Source: Isotricha intestinalis
Taxonomy: Eukaryota > Ciliophora > Litostomatea > Vestibuliferida > Isotrichidae
Assembly (NCBI GenBank): GCA_023807065.1
Contig: JAJJLU010000342.1
Coordinates: forward strand, 25,949 to 89,948
Length of the DNA stretch: 64,000 bases
Reading direction: 5' to 3'
Part shown: piece by piece, positions 29,498-38,677 of the stretch
Layout of the letters: every line of letters begins with the position of its first letter
Position numbering within the stretch: position 1 is the first letter of the stretch
Position numbers and translations under genes: made by a program
The notes under the pieces: generated by a model
What the model was told of the DNA's origin: nothing
What the model saw: the letters and a program-made list of their open reading frames with translations, nothing else
Database searches by the model: none

Positions 29498-30259
29498 TTA
29501 CTGATTACTATTTTTCTTATAAGAAGAATTAGATAATTTTTCATAATCCTGAACCATTTGTTCATGCATTTGAGTAGTAGTTTTTAATTTTTTCATAATT
29601 TCAATTTCTTCTTCTTCAAGTTGTTGTTTTTTACTTTCAGCTTGTGCAATTCTATTTTCTTCTTCAGCAATTTTATTTTCTAATTCTTCTCTAATTTTAT
29701 TTTTTTTCTCTAATTCTATTGCTCTTCTTTTTTCTTCTGCAATAATATGTTGACTCTTTATATAATCAGCTTGAGTTTTTTTATTTGATAATTCTTCTAT
29801 TTCTAAATATTTTCTCATTTCTTCATTATTTTTTCTTTGTTCTCTCATATTTTTTAATTCTTCATCCATTTGCCTTTTTTTTTCTTCTTGTTTCATCATT
29901 ATTGCTATTTTATTATCTTCTTTTTGTTTTTTATTTTGTTCTCTTTTTAATTCTAATTCTTTTTGTTTTCTATCTTTAAATTCTTTTTTCTTTTGTTCTT
30001 CCTCTTTTAGTTGTTGTATAGATGTTTTTTTCTGATTTGTTTTCTTTCGAGTTACTTCTATTTGTTTTAATTTTTTACTCTCTTCTTGACGTAACATTCG
30101 AATTCTACCATCCAATAAATTGGCATCTTGTTCTGCTTTTTTTCTTTCTTCTTTCATTTCTTGTAAGTAACGGTGAAGTTGAAGAAGGTAGTCATCGTCT
30201 AAAACTTCCTCGTTTTGTTCCTCTTCTTCATGGTTGTTTTGTTCTTTTTCTGGTTCCAT
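29498..30259 (-). CDS. Coiled-coil protein
   Basis: 253 aa. After an acidic N-terminus (HEEEEQNEEVLDDD) nearly the whole protein from residue ~25 to 245 is a continuous charged coiled coil with heptads of Glu/Lys/Gln and regular Leu/Ile/Met. The least repetitive segment is LLQLHRYLQEMKEERKKAEQ followed by DANLLDGRIRMLRQEESKK, which could serve as a family signature. No other domain is visible. Such short coiled-coil proteins are often ciliary or basal-body parts, but nothing here proves that. It ends in Ser/Asn/Gln (SSYKKNSNQ). Confidence 0.65.
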   Translation of the reverse strand: MEPEKEQNNHEEEEQNEEVLDDDYLLQLHRYLQEMKEERKKAEQDANLLDGRIRMLRQEESKKLKQIEVTRKKTNQKKTSIQQLKEEEQKKKEFKDRKQKELELKREQNKKQKEDNKIAIMMKQEEKKRQMDEELKNMREQRKNNEEMRKYLEIEELSNKKTQADYIKSQHIIAEEKRRAIELEKKNKIREELENKIAEEENRIAQAESKKQQLEEEEIEIMKKLKTTTQMHEQMVQDYEKLSNSSYKKNSNQ

Positions 30260-30713
30260 TTTTTTTTGTTTTATATGGAAATTAGATTATTTTTTGTTTT
30301 TGTTTTACTTTTTTTTTTGATGATGAATAATAATTAATTTTTTAATATTATTTTTTTTATGGGAATTTAGAAAGGATTTTTTCAAAGGTAGATTAATAGT
30401 TTTTTATATTTTACATGATGGAAATCAATAAAGTTAATATTAATATTCCTTTGTATTGTTTTGAAAATAATAAGGATATTGAGAAATTGAATTTAAATAA
30501 ACATTTTGAATATACTCTTATTGTATTAATTTATTTTTTAGATGAAATGAGATAAAAAAAATAAAATTTTTAAATAAAAAAATTATTAAAAATAATAAAT
30601 AATATAATCTTTTTAAAAATTAATAAATATAAACAAAGATAATTCCGATATAACCTAATAAAAATAAAACAAACAATAAAAATACAATAAAAAAATAATT
30701 AAAAAAAAAATAA
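30260..30713. other. Intergenic between divergent coiled-coil and Rab genes
   Basis: 454 bases. The only coding-like content is a 45-codon open frame (30418-30555, beginning MEINKVNINIPLYCFENN) that I do not consider a supported gene. The TTCCGAT...AACCTAATAAAA element lies at 30643-30663, close to the Rab start. Confidence 0.4.
30643..30663 (+). promoter_or_regulatory. Possible promoter element upstream of Rab gene
   Basis: TTCCGAT (30643-30649) and AACCTAATAAAA (30652-30663) repeat the two blocks found before the dynein gene, here about 50 bases before the ATG. The gap between blocks is shorter (2 versus 5 bases). Confidence 0.3.
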
Positions 30714-31367
30714 ATGGAAACAGTAAAAGTAGTATTAGTAGGAGAAAGCGGAGTCGGAAAAACATCAATAATATCTCGTTTTATAACAGATTCCTTTGAT
30801 TCAGAAGTTCTAAGTTCTTCAAGTGCTCAATTTATATCAAAAACAATAAAATTATCAGAACCTGAAAATACAACAATAAAATTTGATATATGGGACACAG
30901 CAGGTCAAGAAAGATTTCGTTCTTTGGCAAAAATATTTTATAAAGATGCAAAAATAATAATTTACGTATATGATATAACAGATAGAAAATCATTTGAAGA
31001 AATAAAGAATTATTGGTATAAAGAAACATCAGAAAATTTTATTGATAATTCTGTTGTTTTAGCTCTTGTTGGTAATAAAAGTGATTTATATGAAAATGAA
31101 CAAGTTTCTGATGAAGAAGGAAAAAAATTTGCTGATGAAATTCATGCTATTTTTAAAATCACTTCTGCTCTTTCTAATACAGGAATTAATTGGGTTTTTG
31201 ATAGTATTGGGAAAAAAGTCTTAAATCCTGATTTTGATTATAATAATAGCAATAGTACAAATCAAGAGAATTATAAGGAGAAAAATCAAAAAGCTAATAA
31301 TGATAATATTAAATTGAATTCTAATAAAGGTATTCAGAAAAAAAATGGGGGATGTTGTGATAAATAG
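30714..31367 (+). CDS. Rab-family small GTPase
   Basis: 217 aa. Rab GTPases cycle between GDP and GTP forms to recruit tethers and motors on membranes. P-loop GESGVGKT (residues 10-17), switch II WDTAGQERF (60-68), base-recognition NKSD (121-124) and a C-terminal GGCCDK whose Cys214/Cys215 would be geranylgeranylated. The Rab-type motif YVYDITDRKSFE (84-95) excludes Ras and Arf. Two departures are seen: the switch I threonine position, 19 residues after the P-loop lysine, is Ser35 (VLSSSSAQF), and the G5 motif is SAL (151-153) rather than SAK. The subclass is not clear; it is loosely Rab5/21/6-like. The hypervariable region 172-210 is Asn/Lys-rich. Stop codon TAG. Confidence 0.9.
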   Translation: METVKVVLVGESGVGKTSIISRFITDSFDSEVLSSSSAQFISKTIKLSEPENTTIKFDIWDTAGQERFRSLAKIFYKDAKIIIYVYDITDRKSFEEIKNYWYKETSENFIDNSVVLALVGNKSDLYENEQVSDEEGKKFADEIHAIFKITSALSNTGINWVFDSIGKKVLNPDFDYNNSNSTNQENYKEKNQKANNDNIKLNSNKGIQKKNGGCCDK

Positions 31368-31417
31368 TTTTTTTTTGCAATTAAAATTTTTTAAAATATT
31401 TTAAAATTATTTAAAAA

Positions 31418-32224
31418 ATGGAAGAATTAAATAAAAATTATAATATAAAAAACATTGAAATAAAAAGAGATAATATAAAAAAAGTTAAAATATTATCAAT
31501 CATAGATTCAAAAGAAACATTAGAAATAAATTTAAATAATTCAAATATACCAATAAATACAAATTCAATAAAAAAAATATATTCTTTATCAAATTTAAAA
31601 ATTGAAGAAAATATATTTTATATATATAAAAATAATGCATATTATCAAAATGAACCATCAAGTAATCAAAATTTAAATGAAATAGGAACCTCATATGGAA
31701 AAGGAAGTTTACCACAATCAAAAGAATATGAAAGTGAGCCTTTAATAAGAAAAATAGATTTTTATTTACCTTATATTTACTCAGTTATTGGTTCTATTTT
31801 ATTAATTCATTTATTTACTTTTTTATTTGGACCTCAATTTGAAATTAATGTTTATGTTTTTACTTGTTTAATATTATCTGAAGATTTATTAAGTTTAGGT
31901 TATTTTTATTATGAAAAATATCATTTTATTGATAGTTATAATATTCATCAGTATTATATTCCTTATTTTCTAATTGTTTCTTGTTTATTATGTTTTTGTA
32001 ATATTTTATATATTTCTTTTACTAAGAATCCTATGTTGAAAACTTTTAGAGATAATTATAGTTTTTTGAGTTTTATTTCTTATTTATTATCTTTTTTTCT
32101 AATTAGTTTTGGTTCTTATTATCAATTTGTTTTTATTAAGAAAAGAAAGAAATATCAAGTTTTATATGAAATTAAAAATGATACTTCTTCTAATCAAGAA
32201 ACTCAAGAAGTTAAAATTGGTTAA
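31418..32224 (+). CDS. Four-TM membrane protein, unknown family
   Basis: 268 aa. The N-terminal ~115 residues are polar and soluble (cytosolic by the positive-charge pattern near the first helix). Four hydrophobic segments follow: ~117-135 (YLPYIYSVIGSILLIHLFTF), ~143-160, ~178-198 (YYIPYFLIVSCLLCFCNILY) and ~217-240 (YSFLSFISYLLSFFLISFGS). It ends in a short basic/charged tail (KKRKKYQVLYEIKND). There is no recognisable family signature. It starts only 50 bp downstream of the Rab stop on the same strand; there is no evidence that the two are linked in function. Confidence 0.6.
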   Translation: MEELNKNYNIKNIEIKRDNIKKVKILSIIDSKETLEINLNNSNIPINTNSIKKIYSLSNLKIEENIFYIYKNNAYYQNEPSSNQNLNEIGTSYGKGSLPQSKEYESEPLIRKIDFYLPYIYSVIGSILLIHLFTFLFGPQFEINVYVFTCLILSEDLLSLGYFYYEKYHFIDSYNIHQYYIPYFLIVSCLLCFCNILYISFTKNPMLKTFRDNYSFLSFISYLLSFFLISFGSYYQFVFIKKRKKYQVLYEIKNDTSSNQETQEVKIG

Positions 32225-32467
32225 TTTACAAAAAAGAATTAATTTTTTGAAAATATTTTTGGAATAATATATTTATAATTAAAAATTAACGTTTTTTTAA
32301 ATTTTTAAAAATTATTTTTTACAATATATACTTTCAAATTAAAACAAATATTTATTTAAATTGTGTCTAACAACAATTTAAAATATTCTTATAACAGATT
32401 CAATTAAATAACTATATTTATAATATTTTAAAAACATTTGTATAAAAAATTCAAATATGAATATTTT

Positions 32468-32836
32468 TTATTTCAATTGAATAAGAGTTTCAAATTGAAG
32501 AGGATCTTTACTTAACTTTTTAGTTCTTTTATATTGTTTAATCAATTGATAATATTCCTTATATTTTTTCTTCTGATTTTCATAAGGAAGTAGCTTATTT
32601 ATAACTAAATTAAAATTTTCAATTAAATTAATTAAATTAGATTTTTCTTCATGACAAATAAAATCAAGTTTATCATGATGAAGTAATTTTTGTCTATTCG
32701 ATTTAAAAAATTGATTACATCCATGAGCACAAGTAAATTCTTGATGAGAAGGTAAATTTCCTTCATTTAAATTTCCATTAATTCTTTTTTCTTGAATGTT
32801 TCCTTGATTAAAATTATTATCTAAGCTAGTATTCAT
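32468..32836 (-). CDS. Small zinc-finger-like protein
   Basis: 122 aa. Residues ~36-65 carry CAHGCNQFFKSNRQKLLHHD followed by KLDFICHEEK. This has the spacing Cys-x3-Cys-x12-His-His...Cys-His, a C2H2-related finger in which the last ligands are a matter of choice. A helical region follows (SNLINLIENFNLVINKLL), then a basic segment (YKEYYQLIKQYKRTKKLS). It may bind nucleic acid or another protein; the family is not recognised. Its start codon lies just 46 bases from that of the divergent transporter gene. Confidence 0.55.
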   Translation of the reverse strand: MNTSLDNNFNQGNIQEKRINGNLNEGNLPSHQEFTCAHGCNQFFKSNRQKLLHHDKLDFICHEEKSNLINLIENFNLVINKLLPYENQKKKYKEYYQLIKQYKRTKKLSKDPLQFETLIQLK

Positions 32837-32882
32837 ATTTCAAATAGAATTATTTTATAATAAATTAAAAAACTCAAAAAAA

Positions 32883-34316
32883 ATGAATGAAAAAAATGAT
32901 TTAGAAGAACCCTTAATTCCCAATAACGAAAACCCAGAAAAATTAAATGAAAATATAGAATATCTTCCATCAGAGGAGATAATAGAAAATGGAAATATAA
33001 AGTATAGAAAAAATTTAAATAAAACAGAAAATATGAAAGATGGTAATAAGAAAATAGAAAGAAAACCAACAATGGGAGATATATCTTTATCAAGTTTATT
33101 ATTTCGTCCAATTGAAAGTGGTTCTTTAAGATCTTCAGTTTATGGTTTAATTTGTGTTACTTTAGGAACTGGAATGTTACCTTTACCTTATTTTTTTAGA
33201 ACAAATGGTATAATATTATCATTAATTATTTTTTTCTTTTGTTCTTTTCCTACTTATATTACTTTAAAAATTTTAACTTCAATGAGTTTTCAATTTGAAA
33301 TTTATTCATATAATCAATTAATATCTTTTTTTTTTGGGAAAAATTCTTTTATGGAAATTTATACTGTTATAGTTTTATTAATAAATTCTTTTGGTTCAAT
33401 TATAATGTGGGATGTTTTTATAATGGAATTTTTAAAAGATATTTTAGGTTATTTTAATTCAGAATTAGGAAGCGAAAAAAATTTAATTTTCCTATTATTT
33501 ATCATATTAATTTTCATTCAAATTCCATTAGCTGTTTTTTCAAGTGGAAAAGAATTTGATATAATGTCTACTTTAGGAATGTTTCAAATAGTTTATGTAT
33601 TATTTGTAATAATATTTGAATTTCCTAATTATTTAATTGAAAATTTTGATAAACAATTATTTGGTCGAATGGAAACTTATTTTAATTTTAATATGAAAAT
33701 GATTGAAATGCCTTTTATTTTTTTTATTGCTTTTGGTAATCATTCTACAATATTAAGTGTTATTAGACAAATTAAAGATAAAACTCATGAAAGAATTAAT
33801 AATGTTGGTAAAAAAACTTTTTATGCTGAGTTTGGAATTTATTTATTAGTTTTTTTTGTTTGTTATTTTTCTACTTTTGAACAAACTGAACAAATTTTTT
33901 TAACTAAACCTAATACTACTATATTAAATGTTATTGGAGAACTTTTTATGATGATTTTAATGATTTGTAATATTTCTTTGTATTTTTTTACTTCAACTCC
34001 AACTATTGAATTTATTTTAAATGATGGTATAACTTTAACTAAAAAACAAAAATATATTTCTTCTTTTTTTGTTTTAACTGTTTTAATGATTATTTCTTTA
34101 TATATTAATGAAGTTGATTCTATTTTATCTTTTCTTGGTGTCACTGCTCAAGTTAGTTTAATTTTTATTTTACCTATTTCAATGTATATTAAATGGAAAG
34201 AAGATTCTATGAGTTATTCAAGAAAAATTATGTTTGTTTGTCTTATTTTATTTTTTACTATTTTAGGAGTTGGAGGATTTATTTTAATGGTTTACAATCA
34301 ATTTAGAAATATTTGA
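32883..34316 (+). CDS. Amino-acid transporter, AAAP family (SLC36/SLC38-like)
   Basis: 477 aa, the family's usual size. These are proton- or sodium-coupled amino-acid symporters or exchangers of plasma or endolysosomal membranes. About 75 N-terminal cytosolic residues include an acidic dileucine-type signal (LEEPLIPN), common for endolysosomal sorting. The signature of the first helix follows: SSVYGLICVTLGTGMLPLPY, with the unwound G-T-G-M-L core. Around ten further helices follow, among them VIVLLINSFGSIIMWDVFI, IPLAVFSSGKEF as the conserved loop, and FIFFIAFGNHSTILSVI. The C-terminal helix ends at GFILMVYNQFRNI. The stop is TGA, direct evidence that TGA terminates here. The substrate cannot be told. 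Confidence 0.85.
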   Translation: MNEKNDLEEPLIPNNENPEKLNENIEYLPSEEIIENGNIKYRKNLNKTENMKDGNKKIERKPTMGDISLSSLLFRPIESGSLRSSVYGLICVTLGTGMLPLPYFFRTNGIILSLIIFFFCSFPTYITLKILTSMSFQFEIYSYNQLISFFFGKNSFMEIYTVIVLLINSFGSIIMWDVFIMEFLKDILGYFNSELGSEKNLIFLLFIILIFIQIPLAVFSSGKEFDIMSTLGMFQIVYVLFVIIFEFPNYLIENFDKQLFGRMETYFNFNMKMIEMPFIFFIAFGNHSTILSVIRQIKDKTHERINNVGKKTFYAEFGIYLLVFFVCYFSTFEQTEQIFLTKPNTTILNVIGELFMMILMICNISLYFFTSTPTIEFILNDGITLTKKQKYISSFFVLTVLMIISLYINEVDSILSFLGVTAQVSLIFILPISMYIKWKEDSMSYSRKIMFVCLILFFTILGVGGFILMVYNQFRNI

Positions 34317-34395
34317 ATATTATATTATAAATTTTTATTTTATTTATTTAAATTTTTATTTTAATTGTTATTTATAATTTTATAACAATTTAATT

Positions 34396-34901
34396 ATGAA
34401 TAATAATAATAGTTTCTTGGAGAAAACTAAAAAGTTTGATTATATTTTAATTGTATTTTTATTTTATTATTTTTTTAGGGAATTGGAATTTTTTGTTGCT
34501 TAGCAAGAGTAGATTTTAATGTAATTGGATGTTTTATTCTTTTAATTATTTTATCATTATATTATAGATATCCAATATTAGTTGAAAAAATTCATTTTCA
34601 GGGAATTATAATTATGATAATTATCGATATTTTATGGTTAATTATTATGTCTTTTGTTTGGTCTCATTCAAATGATGAAGATTCAGATATTAAATATTGG
34701 TCTTCAATTAAATTAATTCATAATATTGTTTATTTTTTAGCCTTCGTTGAACTTTTTTTTAAATGTTATATTTTATATTTTATATTTTCTCATTATAAAA
34801 AAACATATTCAGACACATCAAATTTAACAAATTTGAAATATAATTTAGACTCAAAAGACATAAGTTCAACAAGACTAGCGGATACTACTGGTCGAACCTA
34901 A
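34396..34901 (+). CDS. AGTRAP-like membrane protein (two exons)
   Basis: The gene is join(34396..34452, 34479..34901), 159 aa. The short first exon encodes MNNNNSFLEKTKKFDYILI. After removal of a 26-nt intron the frame continues GIGIFCCLARVDFNVIGCFI. Three to four helices follow, with IIIMIIIDILWLIIMSFVWS and IVYFLAFVELFFKCYILYFI. Spacing and residues (A-R-V-D-F-N before helix 2, a D-x-L/I-W helix 3) match the type-1 angiotensin II receptor-associated protein family, small trafficking-linked membrane proteins of ER/Golgi/endosomes. The tail is Ser/Thr-rich. An uninterrupted frame exists only from 34479 with no good start, which supports the intron. The family match is moderate. Confidence 0.75.
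34453..34478 (+). other. 26-nt intron of the AGTRAP-like gene
   Basis: It begins GTATTTTTATTT and ends TTTTTTTAG, phase 0. Retention shifts the frame and reaches a stop within about 20 codons. Confidence 0.82.
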
Positions 34902-35057
34902 GAAAAAATTTCCAAATAATTTTTTATAAAAATAAAATTAAAACCACTACTAAAATATAATAAAATTTATTTAAAAACCCCCAAATATTTAAAATTAAAA
35001 TGTTTTAAAAAATTAAATAAAAAACCATAACTCTCAAAATAATTAAAATAAAAAAAT

Positions 35058-36665
35058 ATGATAATCAAAGTCTATATAAACAATCATCCCTTTGAAATAG
35101 ACTGTGACACAGGAACTCAAGATATAGCATGGTTATGTTTAAGTGCCTGTTATCTTTATGGGAAAGAAGCTTGGCCAGTAACAACATATCTTCCAATAAT
35201 TGCAAGGAATAAAAAAGATGAAATTCTTCATCCTAAATTAGTAATTTGTAGAAATAAGGAATTAATAGGTGAAGAAATTAAAGTAAGAGTCAAAAAAAAA
35301 TTTGGTGATATTGGATATGAAATGACAAATGAAGAAAAAGAATGGTATAATGATGCTTTTTTAGAAGGTAGATTCATGAGTAATATTCATATTTCTTTAA
35401 AACCTACTACAGAGCTTAGGAAAGAACAAAATCAATATAAAGTAAGTTTTAAATTTACTATTCAAGAAAATATAAAATTGTTTTTTCCTGATTATGGAAA
35501 TGAAGTTATTTGTCCTATGGAATCTAAGGGAAAAAAAGGAGATCATTTTGAAGGAAATATTAAAGTGCCTTTTGGAAAATTAGTTCATGATAAAATTATT
35601 TATGGAAGTGCTAAAGAAAAAGTATTTGATAAAGAAACTCAAGATTTTATTAAAAATGAACTTACTGTTACAAAAAGTCCTTTAATTTTAACTGAAGATG
35701 ATAAAGAAAAAATTTTAAGAGAAAAAGAAGATATTATTAGAGAAAAAGAAAAGAAAATTAAAGAAGATATTATTAATTCTGAAAAAGAAAAAAAAGAAGA
35801 AGAAACCAGAATGATAAGATTAAAAGAAGAATTAGAAAAAATTCCTTTTACTTTGGAAGAAGTATATAATTATGTTAAACAACAAATGTATATGAGTGAA
35901 CAAGATTTAATTGAAATATTTGAATTATTAGAAAGAAATGAATATAGAATTTATAGAAAAATATTTGAAATATTTAATTCTTATTGTCAATTTTATTTAG
36001 ATAATGTAAATTTAACAATTGATGCTCTTTCAGTAATAAATTTTTTAAATTTATATTTTGGAGCTAGGAAAAATGTAGATAAAATTGCAGAAGAATTTCA
36101 AGCATTATATTTATCAAGATTAGAAAAAGATGGAACTGAAATAGATTTAAGAGAATTTATTTATATATTAATATTTTTATTAAATTCTATTTTAACACAT
36201 AAAGATATTAATATGTTAGAAGAAATAGAATCAATTGGGGAAACATATGAAAAGAAATTAGAAGAACCTGCTTATTATCAAATGAATAAAAATAAAAATA
36301 TTGTTAAAGTACTTAATGATAATTATCAAATTTTAAGAACAATATTTGAGAAATATGGTATTCATGTAGAAAAAAGTGATGTTCTTGAAATGTCTGATTA
36401 TCAATTTGCTACTTTTATTTCTGAACTTTCTAATAAATTTAAATATGATTTAGCCAAAATGACTAAAGGAGATGTTGGGAAAAAAAGTAATATTGATTTC
36501 TTTGATTTTTTCAGAAAAATTGTAGGTATGGCTTATAATTTAATTCAACCTAATGATAATGAAGAAAATAAAGATTATAGAAGTGATATGTTTATTGGAA
36601 TGCCTATTGAACAAGCTGTTGAAAAAATTATATTTAATATGGGAGATTTTGCTACATCTGGTTAA
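35058..36665 (+). CDS. Conserved-looking protein with coiled coil, unknown function
   Basis: 535 aa. Residues 1-~95 form a well-ordered, Cys/Trp-containing N-terminus (MIIKVYINNHPFEIDCDTG, then TQDIAWLCLSACYLYGKEAW), possibly a ubiquitin-like fold. A beta-rich segment follows (~115-190, with NIKLFFPDYGNEVICPM). Residues ~225-270 are a charged coiled coil. The C-terminal half is helical, with a stretch like a lone EF-hand loop (DGTEIDLREFIYIL, ~355-370). There are no membrane segments. Composition is much less biased than that of its neighbours, which suggests real constraint. I do not recognise the family. Confidence 0.65.
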   Translation: MIIKVYINNHPFEIDCDTGTQDIAWLCLSACYLYGKEAWPVTTYLPIIARNKKDEILHPKLVICRNKELIGEEIKVRVKKKFGDIGYEMTNEEKEWYNDAFLEGRFMSNIHISLKPTTELRKEQNQYKVSFKFTIQENIKLFFPDYGNEVICPMESKGKKGDHFEGNIKVPFGKLVHDKIIYGSAKEKVFDKETQDFIKNELTVTKSPLILTEDDKEKILREKEDIIREKEKKIKEDIINSEKEKKEEETRMIRLKEELEKIPFTLEEVYNYVKQQMYMSEQDLIEIFELLERNEYRIYRKIFEIFNSYCQFYLDNVNLTIDALSVINFLNLYFGARKNVDKIAEEFQALYLSRLEKDGTEIDLREFIYILIFLLNSILTHKDINMLEEIESIGETYEKKLEEPAYYQMNKNKNIVKVLNDNYQILRTIFEKYGIHVEKSDVLEMSDYQFATFISELSNKFKYDLAKMTKGDVGKKSNIDFFDFFRKIVGMAYNLIQPNDNEENKDYRSDMFIGMPIEQAVEKIIFNMGDFATSG

Positions 36666-36891
36666 AGAATTATTTTTTAATATGTGAAAATTTTTTAATT
36701 TTAAAATTTTTTTTTTAAGTTTTTCATAATTATTATTTTTATTATTATGTTTTACTTTTTTGAATTATTTTTTTAATCATTTTAATTTTACTTTTACTTA
36801 TATTTAAAGTTCAAAAAAATGAATATATAAAAATATAATAAAAAGTTAATTTAAAAAAAATAAATAATTTTAGACTAATATTCATTTAAAA

Positions 36892-37677
36892 ATGGAATTA
36901 GAAAATCAAAATAACTTAGAACAAAATCTTCAAGATATATCAGTGATAAAAAAGGAAGAACACAATCCAACAGATTTAGAAGAAAGTATAAATCAATGTA
37001 TACTAAACTTAAATCATGAAGGAGAAAAAAAACTTCCTCACAAAAATAACAATCAAAAACCAAAAAATATTCCTCAAAAAAAAATATCAAAACCAACAAA
37101 TCAAAAGGAAAAAATATTAGAAATTAAAGAAAAAATAATTTCAATATTTAATGATAACACAAATGTAATTCAAAATGTTTCTATTGTCCAGGAAAAAAAT
37201 GATAATGAATTAAATAAAATAATAATGGAAGCTCAAATGGATTTTGAAAATCAAATAGATAAATTATATGATGAAAAAATAATTAAATTAAATGAAATAA
37301 AAGAACAATATGAAATTGATTTATTTGATTTAAAAAATTATTATGAAGAAGAATTAAAATATTTAAAAGAAAATGAAAAACCTGTTTTAAAATTTATTTA
37401 TGATTCAGTTAAAGCTGATAAAGAAAAAAAAATAAAAGAAATTGAAGATGACTTTCAAAAAAAAAAGAAAATTATTACTGATAAATATAAATGTGCTTCA
37501 GAACAAAAAGAAGATTTTTCTCTTGATGATAGAAGTGTTATTTATAAAAATGAATTGTTTGAAAATTTGAAAAATAAAATTAATGATGTTATTAACCCTA
37601 TTGATAAACAAAGATTAAGTATGGCTTTGGAAAATAATAATCGTCAAAATAATATTTTGAAAGGAATTGAAGGATAA
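36892..37677 (+). CDS. Coiled-coil protein, unknown function
   Basis: 261 aa. The N-terminal ~75 residues are polar and Asn/Gln/Lys-rich. Residues ~105-205 form a long coiled coil (QIDKLYDEKIIKLNEIKEQY and onwards). A short less-biased segment (DDRSVIYKNELFENLKNKIN) precedes the C-terminus. There are no other motifs. It starts about 225 bp after the preceding gene on the same strand. Confidence 0.6.
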   Translation: MELENQNNLEQNLQDISVIKKEEHNPTDLEESINQCILNLNHEGEKKLPHKNNNQKPKNIPQKKISKPTNQKEKILEIKEKIISIFNDNTNVIQNVSIVQEKNDNELNKIIMEAQMDFENQIDKLYDEKIIKLNEIKEQYEIDLFDLKNYYEEELKYLKENEKPVLKFIYDSVKADKEKKIKEIEDDFQKKKKIITDKYKCASEQKEDFSLDDRSVIYKNELFENLKNKINDVINPIDKQRLSMALENNNRQNNILKGIEG

Positions 37678-38677
37678 AGAATTTTTTATTTTCAATTATA
37701 TTGTTTTATATTTATATTACTTAAGATAAATTTTCAAATTATTTCATTAAAAAATTTTTATTTTTTTATAAATTTTTTTTGAATGGGAATTTTTCTTTAT
37801 ATTATGTTAGGAAAAAATAATATTTATAAAATAATAAAATGTTTAATATAATAGAAATATAATTAAATAATAATTATTATATTTAAATAAGTGATAAAAA
37901 TAAAATCAAAAAAACATTTTAATTATCAATAATTTTAAATAATTGAAATAAATAAAAAAAGATTTCTTTGAAATTGTAATATATTATATAAAAAAGAAGA
38001 AAAAAATTTTCCAAAAATAAATCTTCTTTCTCATAACAAAATTAAAAAATTTACCAAATGAAAATAGAAAAGTTGAAAAAATAAAAAATTTTCTTTTTGA
38101 GTTCATTCATTAAAAAGTTAAAATTTCATTTATTTAAAATATATATAGAGGAAAAATTTATAAGAATGTATATTTTCAATATAAAATCGTAATATATTAT
38201 TTAGAATACAATTAAATTGCCATGCTTTCAAATATGGATCTCCAAAAACTAAATATGATATTAATATTATTAGAGAGCCTAATAAAAATAAAATACTGAT
38301 TATCCTATTAAAAATGATAATTCTTGTGTAAAAAGAAATGAAGATATTCAAATTAGTTCAAGAAAATTACCTTTGAAAAATAAAAAAAAATCTTAGGAAA
38401 AAAAATAAAGAAAATGATTTTGTTGTTGTTCTGATAAATAAATTTATAAAAAAAAGAAAATTGAAAAAAAGGAAAAAATAAATTGAAGATTTAATTAAAA
38501 AGGAGTTATGGAAAAAAGAATTATATGGAGAGATAATATTTTAATTAGGAAAAACAAATTTTTTTTGAATTATATCCCAAATAAATACTACAAATTTTTT
38601 TATATCTTATTATTTTTTTATATCTAATAATAGATTACAAAATTAAAACAAATATCTTAACAAAAGAAAAAATAATT
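37678..38677. other. 1 kb region without an intact gene, carrying a relic
   Basis: Mostly A/T-rich non-coding sequence. The centre (38130-38351, minus strand) holds a short membrane-protein-like frame listed separately. The stretch 38400-38600 has no sustained frame. No RNA gene is recognised. Confidence 0.4.
38130..38351 (-). pseudogene. Fragment resembling the first helix of a cAMP-receptor-like GPCR
   Basis: A 73-codon minus-strand frame reads TRIIIFNRIISILFLLGSLI, then ILISYLVFGDPYLKAWQFN. The pattern of a helix with L-x-G-S-L-x-I-x-x-Y-x-x-F followed by a basic/Trp loop resembles TM1 and the first loop of Dictyostelium-type cAMP-receptor-like GPCRs. Nothing that continues it as a seven-helix protein can be found downstream (below 38130). 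It is either a truncated relic or chance; the resemblance is weak. Confidence 0.25.

Noticed and set aside
30418..30555. 45-codon open frame (MEINKVNINIPLYCFENN...)
   Set aside because: Short, no homology recognised, no neighbouring exon that improves it; chance frames of this size are expected.
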